Positions 26,885 through 35,925 of a DNA stretch of 64,000 nt are shown here, one piece after another. The stretch covers positions 19,563 to 83,562 of the forward strand of contig DATJIW010000090.1 in NCBI GenBank assembly GCA_035492775.1, given 5' to 3'. The translations under genes were made by a program, and so were the position numbers. Each line of letters starts with the position of its first letter. Positions within the stretch are counted from its first letter, which is position 1. This DNA comes from DATJFQ01 sp035492775. Its GTDB lineage: Bacteria; Acidobacteriota; Vicinamibacteria; Vicinamibacterales; 2-12-FULL-66-21. The notes beneath the pieces were generated by a model. That model was not told the DNA's origin, made no database searches, and worked only from the letters and a program-made list of their open reading frames with translations.

Positions 26885-29170
26885 ATGCGCGCTCTTCTTC
26901 GGTCGGCGGCGGTCCTCGCGTTTCTGAGCGCGGCATCCGTCACGCTCCTCTCTCGACAGGCTCCTTCCACTCCTGCGAACGACTCGCGCGTCGACTTCGC
27001 GCGCGACGTGCGTCCGATCTTCCAGCAGCACTGTATCGAGTGCCACGGCGACGACAAGCAGATGAACAGCTTCAGGCTCGATCGCCGGAGCGCTGCGTTG
27101 CGGGGCGGGACGATGACCGTGATCGGCCGCGGCAGCGCGCAATCGAGCCGGTTGTATTTGAGGCTGATCGGCACCCGCTACGGTGCGCGGATGCCCTTCA
27201 AGCGCGATCCGCTCGCGCCCGAACAAATCGACATCATCAAGCGGTGGATCGATCAAGGCGCGCCGTGGCCGGACGATCTCTCGGGCGACACGCCCGCCGT
27301 GCCGCCGGACCCTGCGGCCGTCACGGCGTTCGACGCGCTCAGAGCCGGCGACCGGCGCGGGTTTGTCGCTGCGATTGAGGGCAATCCAAACGTCTCGACG
27401 TTGCGCGGTCCCGGCGGCGACACCCCGCTGATGATGGCGTCGCAGTATGGAGACGCCGCGCTCGTTCGCGTGCTGCTCGAGGCAGGGGCCAGGCCGAACG
27501 TCACAAACGATGCGGGCGCCACGCCGCTGATGCGCGCGGTCGATGATCTCGAGAAAACGCGGCTCCTCGTCGAGCACGGCGCAAACGTCACCGCCCGATC
27601 GGACAACCATCGGACCGCAGTCATCATCGCATCCGGTATTCGCGGCAACCATGAGGCCGTCGCCTATCTCCTCGACCACGGTGCGAACCCCTCAGACCAT
27701 GCGCCCGGACTGCAGGCCGAGACGACGCCCCTTGCAGAGGCGGCCAAGCAGGGAGATGCCGCGATGATTTCTCTGCTGATCGAGCGCGGGGCGGACGTGG
27801 CCGCCGCCGGTCCAGGGCCGCTGGCGTTCTCGTTGCGAGCGCACTGCGACGCGTGCATCGAAGCCCTCCTGCCCAGAACGCCGGCGCCGTTCGTGACGGC
27901 GGCGATGATCATCGCCGGGCCGCCGCTCGGGCCGGCGCTGGCGACGCCGTTCCTCCTGTCGCATGGGGCGGACCCGAACGCCACGAGTCCAACCGGGTAC
28001 CCGATGCTCGTGCTCGCGGCCGCTTCCGACGCGCAGTCGATCGACGTCGTGCAGGCGCTCATCGACCGCGGCGCGAACGTGAGGGCTCGCGGCCCGAATG
28101 GCGAGACCGCACTCGACGTCGCGCGCCAGCATGGGCGCTCGCCGCTCATCCCGATACTGACGAATGCGGGCGTCACGGAAACGCCTGTTCCGGCGGCGGC
28201 GACGATCCCCGCGTTTGCGCCGGCGCATTCCGCGGCGGAAGCGGTCCGCAGGAGCCTTCCGCTCCTCCAGCAGTCGGACGTTCGGTTCCTCGACCGCGCC
28301 GGCTGCGTGTCGTGCCACAACAATGCGATGACGGCCACGACGGTTGCGACGGCTCGCAGCGGCGGCGTCGGCGTGAACGAGACCGTCGCCACGCAGCAGC
28401 GCGCCCGCATCAGTGCCTATCTCGACGACTGGCGCGAACGTGTGCTGCAGATACAGGGGATCCCAGGCGATCACGACACCATCAGCGAGATCCTGATTGG
28501 GCTGGCGGACGAGCACCAGCCTGGAAACGCGGCGACGGACGCCATGGTCGGCTTCGTTCTGCGTCAGCAGCAGGCCGACGGCCGCTGGCCGATTTTTGGG
28601 CACCGACCGCCGATCGCGTCCGGCGACATCCAATCGACCGCTGTCTCGTTGCGCGCCGTTCAAGCGTTTGCTCCGCCGGCCCAGCGTTCCAAAGCCGACG
28701 CGGCGCTGGCAAAAGCAGCCGCGTGGCTCGCACAGGCCACGCCGAACTCCACCCACGACCGCGCGTATCAGATACTCGGTCTGCACTGGGCCGGGGGCCA
28801 CGATGCGCTCATCGCGGCTGCTGCGCGGGATCTCGTCGCCACACAGCGGGCCGATGGCGGCTGGGCGCAACTGTCGACGACGGAAAGCGACGCGTATGCG
28901 ACGGGCCAGGCGCTCGTGGCGCTGCTGAGCAGCGGCGCCATGACACCGAAAGCCCCCGTCATCCGACGCGGCATGCAGTTCCTGCTCAGGACCCAGTTCG
29001 GGGACGGCTCATGGCACGTCGCGACACGCGCGGTCCCGATCCAGCCGTACTTCGACGCCGGCTTCCCCTACGGGAAAGATCAATTCATTTCCGCCGCCGC
29101 GACGAACTGGGCGACGCAGGCGCTGATACTGGCAAGCACGCCGGCAGCCAGGACGGCGCCCACGCGGTGA
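26885..29170 (+). CDS. Secreted fusion: c-type haem motif, ankyrin repeats, second CxxCH, terpenoid-cyclase-like toroid
   Basis: 761 aa with a signal peptide (L-L-R-S-A-A-V-L-A-F-L). Residues 35-120 resemble a Planctomycete-type cytochrome c domain with C-I-E-C-H at 50-54. Residues 150-440 hold about seven ankyrin repeats (G-D-T-P-L-M-M-A-S-Q-Y-G; L-L-E-A-G-A-R-P-N). A second haem motif C-V-S-C-H lies at 474-478. Residues 530-750 contain alpha/alpha repeats with D-G-R-W, D-G-G-W and D-G-S-W, as in squalene cyclase/prenyltransferase toroids. Known parts, odd combination. Likely periplasmic; substrate unknown. It has GGGAGG upstream of the ATG. Confidence 0.85.
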   Translation: MRALLRSAAVLAFLSAASVTLLSRQAPSTPANDSRVDFARDVRPIFQQHCIECHGDDKQMNSFRLDRRSAALRGGTMTVIGRGSAQSSRLYLRLIGTRYGARMPFKRDPLAPEQIDIIKRWIDQGAPWPDDLSGDTPAVPPDPAAVTAFDALRAGDRRGFVAAIEGNPNVSTLRGPGGDTPLMMASQYGDAALVRVLLEAGARPNVTNDAGATPLMRAVDDLEKTRLLVEHGANVTARSDNHRTAVIIASGIRGNHEAVAYLLDHGANPSDHAPGLQAETTPLAEAAKQGDAAMISLLIERGADVAAAGPGPLAFSLRAHCDACIEALLPRTPAPFVTAAMIIAGPPLGPALATPFLLSHGADPNATSPTGYPMLVLAAASDAQSIDVVQALIDRGANVRARGPNGETALDVARQHGRSPLIPILTNAGVTETPVPAAATIPAFAPAHSAAEAVRRSLPLLQQSDVRFLDRAGCVSCHNNAMTATTVATARSGGVGVNETVATQQRARISAYLDDWRERVLQIQGIPGDHDTISEILIGLADEHQPGNAATDAMVGFVLRQQQADGRWPIFGHRPPIASGDIQSTAVSLRAVQAFAPPAQRSKADAALAKAAAWLAQATPNSTHDRAYQILGLHWAGGHDALIAAAARDLVATQRADGGWAQLSTTESDAYATGQALVALLSSGAMTPKAPVIRRGMQFLLRTQFGDGSWHVATRAVPIQPYFDAGFPYGKDQFISAAATNWATQALILASTPAARTAPTR

Positions 29171-29213
29171 GTTCGATCTGACGAGCAACTGAATCGCGCA
29201 ACCGAAGTGCGCG

Positions 29214-29870
29214 CTACGCGGACGCGACGATCTCGAGCACGCGCTGGATGACGACGTCGAGCGGCATGCCGGTGGTGTCGAGCAGGACCGCGTCCGGCGC
29301 GATGGCCAGCGGTGAGGCCGCGCGAGTGCTGTCGCTGCGATCGCGTTCGGCCAGCGCCGTCGCGACATCGGCAATGCGCACGCTGTGCGCGCCGTGCGCC
29401 GGGTCCGCGGCGCGGCGCCGCGCGCGCTCCTCTGGCGAGGCGTCGAGATAGATCTTCACGTCGGCATCGGGGAACACCACCGTGCCGATGTCCCGGCCTT
29501 CCATGACAATGCCGCCCTCTGTTCCGTACTCGCGCTGACGTGCGACGAGCACGCGGCGGACGCCGGGATGCCGCGCCACGGCGGCCGCGGCTGCATCCAT
29601 GTCCGGCGTGCGAATCGCTGCCGCGACATCGTGCCCGTCGATCACGACCCTGCCATCTTCGAGATCGAAACGGGCGCGCTCGCCAACTGCCGCGACGGCC
29701 TGCTCGTCCTCGAGATCGATCCCATCCGCTCGTGCTTTCCACGCCACCGCCCGATACATCGCACCCGTGTCGATGTGGCGGTAGCCGAGCCTCGACGCGA
29801 CGGCGCGAGCCACCGTTCCCTTGCCCGCGCCGGACGGCCCGTCGATCGCGACGATCAGGCGTTTCTGCAC
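29214..29870 (-). CDS. cmk: Cytidylate kinase
   Basis: Phosphorylates CMP and dCMP. 218 aa. P-loop I-D-G-P-S-G-A-G-K-G-T; D-T-G-A-M-Y-R-A nucleotide-monophosphate block; G-R-D-I-G-T-V-V-F-P and the lid S-P-E-E-R-A-R-R-R all fit Cmk. The GTG at 29870 is chosen because the P-loop begins six residues later; the longer open frame upstream is antisense. Its predicted -10 (GATAAT) overlaps the -10 of the divergent hydrolase and ends 7 nt before the GTG. rpsA, often next to cmk, is 4 kb away here. Confidence 0.94.
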   Translation of the reverse strand: MQKRLIVAIDGPSGAGKGTVARAVASRLGYRHIDTGAMYRAVAWKARADGIDLEDEQAVAAVGERARFDLEDGRVVIDGHDVAAAIRTPDMDAAAAAVARHPGVRRVLVARQREYGTEGGIVMEGRDIGTVVFPDADVKIYLDASPEERARRRAADPAHGAHSVRIADVATALAERDRSDSTRAASPLAIAPDAVLLDTTGMPLDVVIQRVLEIVASA

Positions 29871-29876
29871 AGTTGG

Positions 29877-29883
29877 TATTATC
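29877..29883. promoter_or_regulatory. Overlapping divergent -10 elements (cmk / alpha-beta hydrolase)
   Basis: TATTAT reads rightward at 29877-29882 and GATAAT reads leftward at 29883-29878. Start codons lie 12 nt (hydrolase ATG) and 7 nt (cmk GTG) away. The two genes would share one palindrome-like -10 and compete for polymerase. Confidence 0.5.
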
Positions 29884-29894
29884 CCGCAACAGGC

Positions 29895-31055
29895 ATGCGC
29901 ACACTGCTGAAGCGCGCGGCCGCCGCGGCCGTAATCCTGGCCGCAATCGTGGCGTTCGCGGTCGCGCATTACCGGCACGGCGCCGCGTTCATCATCGAAG
30001 CGACCGACGCGCAAGGACTTCTCCGTCGGGCGGCGGCATTCGAGTCGCAGAGCGTCACGCGTGTGCCCGGAGAAGCCGCGGTGCCCTGGCGCGGCGGCAC
30101 GCTGCGCGCCTATGTCTATCGTCCTGCGCAGGTACTCGGCCGGACGATCCTGCTCGTGCCCGGCGTCCACGCGAGCGGCATCGACGAGCCGCGCCTCGTG
30201 GGATTCGCCAACGATCTCGCCGCGCAGGGCCGCATCGTCATCAGCGTCGAACTTCCGGATCTGAAGGCCTACGCGATCACGCCGCGGACGACCGACATGA
30301 TCGAAGACGCGGCCACGTGGAGCCTCAGCCGCCCGGAATACCGCGCGGGCGACGGACGCATCGGGTTGATGGGCATCAGTTTCGGCGGCGGCCTGGCGAT
30401 CGCAGCGGCGGGACGGCCGGGCATCCGCGACCGGCTCGCGTTCGTGCTGTCGCTCGGCGGCCACGGCGATCTTCCGCGCACGCTGAAGTATCTCTGCACC
30501 GGAATCCAGCCCGACGGCGCGTCGCGACCGCCACACGACTACGGACTTGCGGTGGTACTGCTCGGCGCCGCGCCGCGCGTCGTGCCGGCGCGACAGGTGC
30601 AGCCGCTGCGCGCAGCCATTCTGGCCTTCCTCGAAGCCTCGCGCCTCGACATGATCGACAAGACGGCCGCCGCGCAGGAATTCGCACACGCGAAGGATCT
30701 CGAGGCCGCACTTCCCGAGCCGGCGAGAACGTACATGGACTACGTCAACAAGCGCGACGTCGCGATGCTCGGCCCCGTGCTCCTGCCATACGTCCCGGAC
30801 CTCGGCGGTGATCCCGCGCTGTCGCCCGACCGCTCGACACCGCCGGCGTGCCCCGTCTTTCTCCTGCACGGTACGACCGACAACGTGGTGCCCGCCGTCG
30901 AATCGACCCTGCTTGCGTCGACGCTCCGCGGCGAGGGACGCACGGTGCGGGTCCTTCTGTCGCCGCTCATCACGCACGCGGAGGTCGACCGCCACTCGAC
31001 GGCGGTCGCGCTCTGGCGACTGGTAGATTTCTGGAACGCTGTCCTGGTGGAGTGA
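29895..31055 (+). CDS. Membrane-anchored alpha/beta hydrolase
   Basis: 386 aa. An N-terminal hydrophobic anchor (residues 5-25) precedes an alpha/beta hydrolase fold: oxyanion strand L-L-V-P-G-V-H, nucleophile elbow G-I-S-F-G-G-G with Ser162, a helical cap, acid-strand block L-L-H-G-T-T-D-N-V-V-P (Asp) and a late His in L-I-T-H-A-E-V-D. All triad positions are present. The active site probably faces the periplasm. Substrate unknown; lipid or xenobiotic esterase is possible. Convergent with ADOP-2 across 5 bp. Confidence 0.82.
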   Translation: MRTLLKRAAAAAVILAAIVAFAVAHYRHGAAFIIEATDAQGLLRRAAAFESQSVTRVPGEAAVPWRGGTLRAYVYRPAQVLGRTILLVPGVHASGIDEPRLVGFANDLAAQGRIVISVELPDLKAYAITPRTTDMIEDAATWSLSRPEYRAGDGRIGLMGISFGGGLAIAAAGRPGIRDRLAFVLSLGGHGDLPRTLKYLCTGIQPDGASRPPHDYGLAVVLLGAAPRVVPARQVQPLRAAILAFLEASRLDMIDKTAAAQEFAHAKDLEAALPEPARTYMDYVNKRDVAMLGPVLLPYVPDLGGDPALSPDRSTPPACPVFLLHGTTDNVVPAVESTLLASTLRGEGRTVRVLLSPLITHAEVDRHSTAVALWRLVDFWNAVLVE

Positions 31056-31060
31056 AGACG

Positions 31061-33475
31061 TCAGTCGCGCGTCAGCGTGGCGATGGGATCCACACGGGTC
31101 GCGCGTCTCGCGGGCACATAGCTCGCCAGAACGGCGACGCCGACGAGGAGCGCGGCGGCAGGAAGGAACGCGCGGGGATCGCGCGCAGGCGTCTCGAAGA
31201 GCAGCGCGCGCAGAATGCCGGCGGCGCCCCACGCAATCGCAAGACCGGCAGCGGTTCCTGCGACGGCCAGCGCTGCCCCGTCACGAAAGAACAAACGGAC
31301 GATCTGCGCGGGCGGCGCGCCAAGCGCCACACGAATCGCAATCTCGCGCGAGCGCTGTGCGACCGTGAACGCCACCGTTCCATACAATCCGAGCGCTGCA
31401 AGTGCGAGCGCCACGGCACCGAACGTGCCGAGCATGACGACGCGGAAGCGCGGCGCCGACACGGCACGCTGGCGGTTCGCGTCGAGCGACTCGATCTCGT
31501 CAGCCGGAAGGGAAGGATCGAGCGTCCGAACGGCCTGGCGAATCGCTTCCGAAAGGCCGGGCGTCCCGGCGCGAGCGCGAACGAGCAGGGTCATTCCCTC
31601 CATCGGGACCTGCGCGTATGGCAGGTACACCAGCGGCGTTGGCGGCGAATCAAGCCGCGTATCACGTACGTCGCCAACCACGCCGACGACCGTTCTCGGC
31701 GATCCGTCGAGTCCGCCCCAGTAAAACCGGCGGCCGACGGCGGTTTCGCGCGGCCACAATCGGTCAGCCAGACCGCGGGAGATCACCGCCACGGGCTCGC
31801 GGCCATCGCGGTCGGCCGGCGTGAACGTCCGGCCGGCGATCACCGGAATCTCGAGCGCATCGAAGAACCCGGGCGTCACGCTGCGCCATCCGGCCTGCAT
31901 CAATCCGCTTGGAGGAGCGTCGGCTTTGCGCTCCTCGGGTGTGACGTCGTTTGCAAATCCCCATTCGCGAAACGGATTCGTGGCCGTTGCACCGACCGCC
32001 TCGACCCCAGGGGTCGCCGCCAGGCGGTCTCCGAGAGCATCGAAGAATACGATCCGCCGTTCATCCGAGTAGCGCGGCGCCGCGAGCGAGAGCGGCACGG
32101 TCAACACTCCGCGCGCGTGAAAGCCGGGATCTACCAGCGACAATCGCGCGAGGCTGCCAATCAAGAGGAACGAGCCGGCGAGCAGCACCATCGCCAGCGC
32201 AACCTGCACCGTCACGAGCCCGTTCGACCACCGCCGGCTGCGGCGCGTCGTTCCCCGGCCGCCGGATCGGAGTGTCGAGGCGACTTCAGCCGGCGCTGCG
32301 TGAAACGCGGGCACCGTGCCGAACAGCAGCGTCGCCACGCACACGATCAGCGCGGTGACGCCGACGACGCGCCCGTCGATCTGCGCCACGCGTCCGAGCG
32401 GAAGCACGCCCGAGAGGAGCGCCGACAGGCCCGTCACCGTCCACTCCGCTCCGAGAAGTCCGATCGCGCCGCCCACGACGGCGAGCAGCAGATGTTCCGT
32501 CAGCAGTTGACGAATCAACCGCGCCCGGCCGGCGCCCAGGGCGCCACGGATGCCCATTTCGAACCGGCGCACCGGCATGCGGCTCATGAGCAGACCGGCG
32601 ATATTCGCGCACGCGAGCGCGAGCAGCGCCACGACCGCGCCGGCGAGCACCCACATCGTGCGGCGGACGCCGGGCCCGATCAGCCAGTCGTCGATCGTCT
32701 CCGCCTGCGCGCTCCACATGCGCAGCTCGGGATGCTCGGCGGCCAGCTCGCCGATCACCGTCGCCGCATCTTCGGTGACGGCAGCGGCGCTGTATCCCGG
32801 TTTCACCCGCGCAACGACATCCAGCCACTTGTCGGTGCGATCGCGCGCCATCGACGGCGCCAGCGGTACCCAGACGTCGACCGCCGGCACGACGCCGCGG
32901 TTCGGCAGAATGCCCACGATCGCCACCGGCGAACCGTCGAGGACGATCGTCCGCCCTACCGCTCCGGGATCGCCGTGCAGACGACGCCGCCACAGCGCTT
33001 CGCTGACGATGGCAACGCTCGCGCTCCCTGGGTGTTCGTCATCGTTCGTGAACAGCCGGCCGCCGACGGGGCTCACGCCGAGCATCGGAAACAGTGTGGC
33101 CGTCACCGCCGCCGCTTCAACGCGGGTGGCGTCGCCGGCGCCGGTGAGCGTCGCCTGCAACGGCTTCATCGCGGCAATGGACGAAATCGTGTGCAACCGC
33201 TGCGCGAGATCGAGGTAGTCCGGTTCGGACACGCTGAAAGGCTGCCCTTCCGGCGTGACTTCGCGCACTCTCACGACCGACGCCGGATCGGCGAACGGGA
33301 GCGGACGAAGGATTGCGGCGTCGACCACGCTGAAAGTCGCAGCGGTGCCGCAAATCCCGATAGCAAGTGTGAACGAAACGGCGAGGGTCAACCCGGGTGA
33401 CGCCCACAACCGGCGGACCGCGTAACGCAGATCCTGCAGCACGGAATCCACGGGATTCATTCGAGCAGTAACCAT
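31061..33475 (-). CDS. ADOP-type duplicated MacB/FtsX permease (ADOP-2)
   Basis: About 804 aa. Starts with D-L-R-Y-A-V-R-R-L and a first helix (L-A-V-S-F-T-L-A-I-G-I-C-G-T), then MacB-like core, FtsX block (A-C-A-N-I-A-G-L-L), second core and final FtsX block (T-V-A-F-T-V-A-Q-R-S-R-E-I-A-I-R-V-A-L-G). Unlike the other two copies it lacks the long N-terminal prefix and has no PadR gene beside it. Start is uncertain: ATG at 33475 or 33460, neither with a clear Shine-Dalgarno. Substrate unknown. Confidence 0.9.
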   Translation of the reverse strand: MVTARMNPVDSVLQDLRYAVRRLWASPGLTLAVSFTLAIGICGTAATFSVVDAAILRPLPFADPASVVRVREVTPEGQPFSVSEPDYLDLAQRLHTISSIAAMKPLQATLTGAGDATRVEAAAVTATLFPMLGVSPVGGRLFTNDDEHPGSASVAIVSEALWRRRLHGDPGAVGRTIVLDGSPVAIVGILPNRGVVPAVDVWVPLAPSMARDRTDKWLDVVARVKPGYSAAAVTEDAATVIGELAAEHPELRMWSAQAETIDDWLIGPGVRRTMWVLAGAVVALLALACANIAGLLMSRMPVRRFEMGIRGALGAGRARLIRQLLTEHLLLAVVGGAIGLLGAEWTVTGLSALLSGVLPLGRVAQIDGRVVGVTALIVCVATLLFGTVPAFHAAPAEVASTLRSGGRGTTRRSRRWSNGLVTVQVALAMVLLAGSFLLIGSLARLSLVDPGFHARGVLTVPLSLAAPRYSDERRIVFFDALGDRLAATPGVEAVGATATNPFREWGFANDVTPEERKADAPPSGLMQAGWRSVTPGFFDALEIPVIAGRTFTPADRDGREPVAVISRGLADRLWPRETAVGRRFYWGGLDGSPRTVVGVVGDVRDTRLDSPPTPLVYLPYAQVPMEGMTLLVRARAGTPGLSEAIRQAVRTLDPSLPADEIESLDANRQRAVSAPRFRVVMLGTFGAVALALAALGLYGTVAFTVAQRSREIAIRVALGAPPAQIVRLFFRDGAALAVAGTAAGLAIAWGAAGILRALLFETPARDPRAFLPAAALLVGVAVLASYVPARRATRVDPIATLTRD

Positions 33476-33590
33476 ACCATCGTGAATCTGTGGACTTTCC
33501 TTCTGTTTCCCGTGCAGCACTCGCCCCGAAATGTCCGGAACCGGACAAAAACGCGGCCGGAACCGGCCAGCGGGGTTGTAGACTTTTTTC

Positions 33591-34406
33591 GTGACCAAAG
33601 AAAGGTACAGGAAGGAAGACAAAAGGCCGGAAAGAGGCGGAGGAACAGCTGCGCAGTTGAAGTCGGACAGCAGGAGTGCCGAGCGGCTGCAGAAGCTGCT
33701 CTCGATGGCCGGCATAGCATCGCGCCGGCTATCCGAGGACCTCATTCGCGAGGGCAGGGTGAGCGTCAACGGGGTCGTCATCACGGAACTCGGAACGAAA
33801 GCCGATCTCGAGCGCGACGACGTGCGGGTAGACGGCCGTCGCGTCCATGCACAGCGCCGGCTGCGCTACATTCTGCTCAACAAGCCGCGCGGATACGTGA
33901 CAACGCGCCGCGATCCGCAGGGGCGCCCGACGGTGATGGACCTCCTGAAGGGCGTTCGCGAGTACGTCTACCCAGTCGGCCGCCTCGATTACGATTCGGA
34001 GGGTCTGCTGCTCCTGACGAACGACGGCGAGCTGGCGGCACGGCTCACACATCCCCGACACGAGGTCGAGCGCGTGTACGAAGCCCGCGTGCGCGGCCTG
34101 CCGGATCGGCACGCGCTGGATCGGCTCGCCCGCGGAGTCGTCGTCGATGACCGGCGGACGGCGCCCGCGCGCCTCGAACTGATGGAAGCGCGCGAGGATC
34201 AGGCGATCATCCGGATCGCGCTGCACGAAGGACGGCAGCGCCAGGTGCGCAACATGTTCGAGACCGTCGGCCATCCCGTGATCCGCCTGCGGCGGATCCG
34301 CATCGGTCCGATTGCCGACGAACGGCTGACGACCGGGTACTGGCGCGAGCTGACGCCGGGGGAAGTCGCGCGCCTGCGGCGCGCCTGCAAATTACCGAAT
34401 CCGTGA
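33591..34406 (+). CDS. S4-domain pseudouridine synthase, RluB/RsuA family
   Basis: Isomerises uridine in rRNA. An N-terminal basic extension of ~30 residues is followed by an S4 domain (R-L-Q-K-L-L-S-M-A-G-I-A-S-R-R) and a synthase domain with the catalytic Asp in V-G-R-L-D-Y-D-S-E-G-L-L-L-L-T-N-D-G, L-N-K-P-R-G-Y-V-T-T and H-E-G-R-Q-R-Q-V-R-N-M. Order and motifs fit RluB (23S position 2605 in E. coli) best. The GTG at 33591 may be early, since the family proper begins at S-A-E-R-L-Q-K. Its stop abuts the octamer tract. Confidence 0.9.
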   Translation: MTKERYRKEDKRPERGGGTAAQLKSDSRSAERLQKLLSMAGIASRRLSEDLIREGRVSVNGVVITELGTKADLERDDVRVDGRRVHAQRRLRYILLNKPRGYVTTRRDPQGRPTVMDLLKGVREYVYPVGRLDYDSEGLLLLTNDGELAARLTHPRHEVERVYEARVRGLPDRHALDRLARGVVVDDRRTAPARLELMEAREDQAIIRIALHEGRQRQVRNMFETVGHPVIRLRRIRIGPIADERLTTGYWRELTPGEVARLRRACKLPNP

Positions 34407-34474
34407 GGTGAAATGGTGACGATGGTCTCAATGCACTGGATTCACCAACTCACCCGGTCACCAATTCGCTAATT
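34407..34474. repeat. Tract E: octamers GGTGAAAT/GGTGACGA and CACCAACT/CACCAATT in inverted order
   Basis: Left arm units GGTGAAAT (34407-34414) and GGTGACGA (34415-34422). Right arm units CACCAACT, CACCCGGT, CACCAATT, CGCTAATT (34443-34474). The arms are roughly inverted, so a hairpin can form between the convergent synthase and scpB genes. The scpB stop lies inside the right arm. Confidence 0.75.
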
Positions 34475-35071
34475 CTCGCGGCTCACCTCGAACGGCAGCG
34501 GCGAGGCGAGCTCGGGAGGCTGTCCCAGCGCGGCGGGCAGCTCGAATCCGAGCGCGTCGGCTAGCTCGTCGACCTTGGGCAGGTCGGAGATCTCGTTGAG
34601 GCCGAACCGCTCGAGGAACTCGCGCGTGGTGCCGTACATGAACGGACGACCCACGACCGGTTTGCGGCCGACGGTCTTCACGAGTTTACGCTCGATCAAC
34701 GTGGAGAGCACGCCGGTACTGCTGCTGACGCCGCGGATCTCCGCGATCTCGGGCGCGGTCACCGGCTGGCGGTAGGCGATCACGGCCAGCGTTTCGAGCG
34801 CCTGCACCGAGAGCTTCTGCGTGGTGCGCTCGTGGAACAGCTTGCGCACCCATTCGTGCAGCTCCGGCCGGGTGGTGAGCTGGAATCCGCCCGCGACCTC
34901 CACGATCTGCAGGCCGCCGGGGCGATCGTAGTCGGCGCGCACCGATGCGAGCGCCCCATCCACGTCATCACGAGGCTCCTCCGGAAGCAGCTTGTACAGC
35001 TGCTTTGGCGTCAGCGGTTCAGGCGATGCGAAGATCAAGGCTTCGATGATTGGCTTCAGGTGGTCTGACAT
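34469..35071 (-). CDS. scpB: SMC-Scp complex subunit ScpB
   Basis: 200-aa tandem winged-helix protein that binds ScpA in the condensin complex for chromosome segregation. Diagnostic blocks: I-I-E-A-L-I-F-A-S-P-E-P-L-T, A-L-E-T-L-A-V-I-A-Y-R-Q-P-V-T-x-x-E-I and G-R-P-F-M-Y-G-T-T-R-E-F-L. 12 bp after scpA. The smc gene itself is not in the window. The last codons run into octamer tract E. ATG at 35071. Confidence 0.94.
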   Translation of the reverse strand: MSDHLKPIIEALIFASPEPLTPKQLYKLLPEEPRDDVDGALASVRADYDRPGGLQIVEVAGGFQLTTRPELHEWVRKLFHERTTQKLSVQALETLAVIAYRQPVTAPEIAEIRGVSSSTGVLSTLIERKLVKTVGRKPVVGRPFMYGTTREFLERFGLNEISDLPKVDELADALGFELPAALGQPPELASPLPFEVSREN

Positions 35072-35083
35072 GCTCGTGACTTT

Positions 35084-35917
35084 CTATTCGTCCCGTTCGG
35101 CGAGAAGCTCGGTCTTCGCCGTGCGCTCGGCGTGCACCTGCTCCGGATCGTGCAGGGGTCGCGGCGCATCGGCGGGCCGCGCCCGCTTGTAAACGCGGAT
35201 GGGCGCGAGATTGCCGCCCTGGAATACGCGGATCAATTTCAGCCGGATCATCTCGAGAATTGCGAGAAACGTCACCACCAGTCCGGCTCTGGTCTGGATG
35301 TCGGCGAACAGATCCTCGAACCCGCAAGCCTCCGTTTCCGACAAGCGTGAGAGCAGCTGCTCGATGCGCTCCTCGATCGGGATCTGCTCGGTCGGCAGAT
35401 ACATCTTCGGCCTTGCCTTCGCGCGTTCGACCACGGCGCGGAATGCCGAGATGAGGCTGAACAGATCGACTTCGACCTCCGGCTCCGGCGGTTCACCGGC
35501 GATCCGCGCGATCGGGCCGTCCGGGCGTGTCCACTGCGCGCTCCGGAGCGTCTCGCGTTCGTGCAGCAGTTCGGCGGCCGCCTTGAATTTCTGGTGTTCC
35601 AGCAGGCGCCGCACGAGCGCTTCGCGCGGATCCTCTTCCGGATCGTCCTGCGTCGGGTCGGGCCGCGGCAGCAGCATCCGCGACTTGATGTGAATCAGGG
35701 TCGCCGCCATCACCAGGAACTCGCCGGCGACATCCAGGTTCAATTCCTGCATCACGTCGATGTACTCCATGTACTGCGACGTGATGAGGACGATGGGAAT
35801 GTCGTAGATGCTGACCTCGTTCGTCTTGATGAGGTGCAGCAGCAGATCGAGCGGACCCTCGAAATTCTGCAGGCGGACCGGATACGCCTCGAGGATCGAC
35901 TCAAATTCCTGTTCCAT
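35084..35917 (-). CDS. scpA: Segregation and condensation protein A (kleisin)
   Basis: Kleisin that bridges SMC heads. 277 aa. N-terminal F-E-G-P-L-D-L-L-L-H-L-I-K, then E-F-L-V-M-A-A-T-L-I-H-I-K-S-R-M-L-L-P and a C-terminal winged helix (V-V-T-F-L-A-I-L-E-M-I-R-L). Complete. The C-terminal 25 residues are charged and beyond the family core. 8 bp after trpS, 12 bp before scpB: one operon. Confidence 0.95.
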   Translation of the reverse strand: MEQEFESILEAYPVRLQNFEGPLDLLLHLIKTNEVSIYDIPIVLITSQYMEYIDVMQELNLDVAGEFLVMAATLIHIKSRMLLPRPDPTQDDPEEDPREALVRRLLEHQKFKAAAELLHERETLRSAQWTRPDGPIARIAGEPPEPEVEVDLFSLISAFRAVVERAKARPKMYLPTEQIPIEERIEQLLSRLSETEACGFEDLFADIQTRAGLVVTFLAILEMIRLKLIRVFQGGNLAPIRVYKRARPADAPRPLHDPEQVHAERTAKTELLAERDE

Positions 35918-35925
35918 GGTCAGAC

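Noticed and set aside
30848..33400. Open frame of 850 codons on the + strand
   Set aside because: Antisense to ADOP-2, low-complexity Arg/His-rich translation, no recognisable domain.
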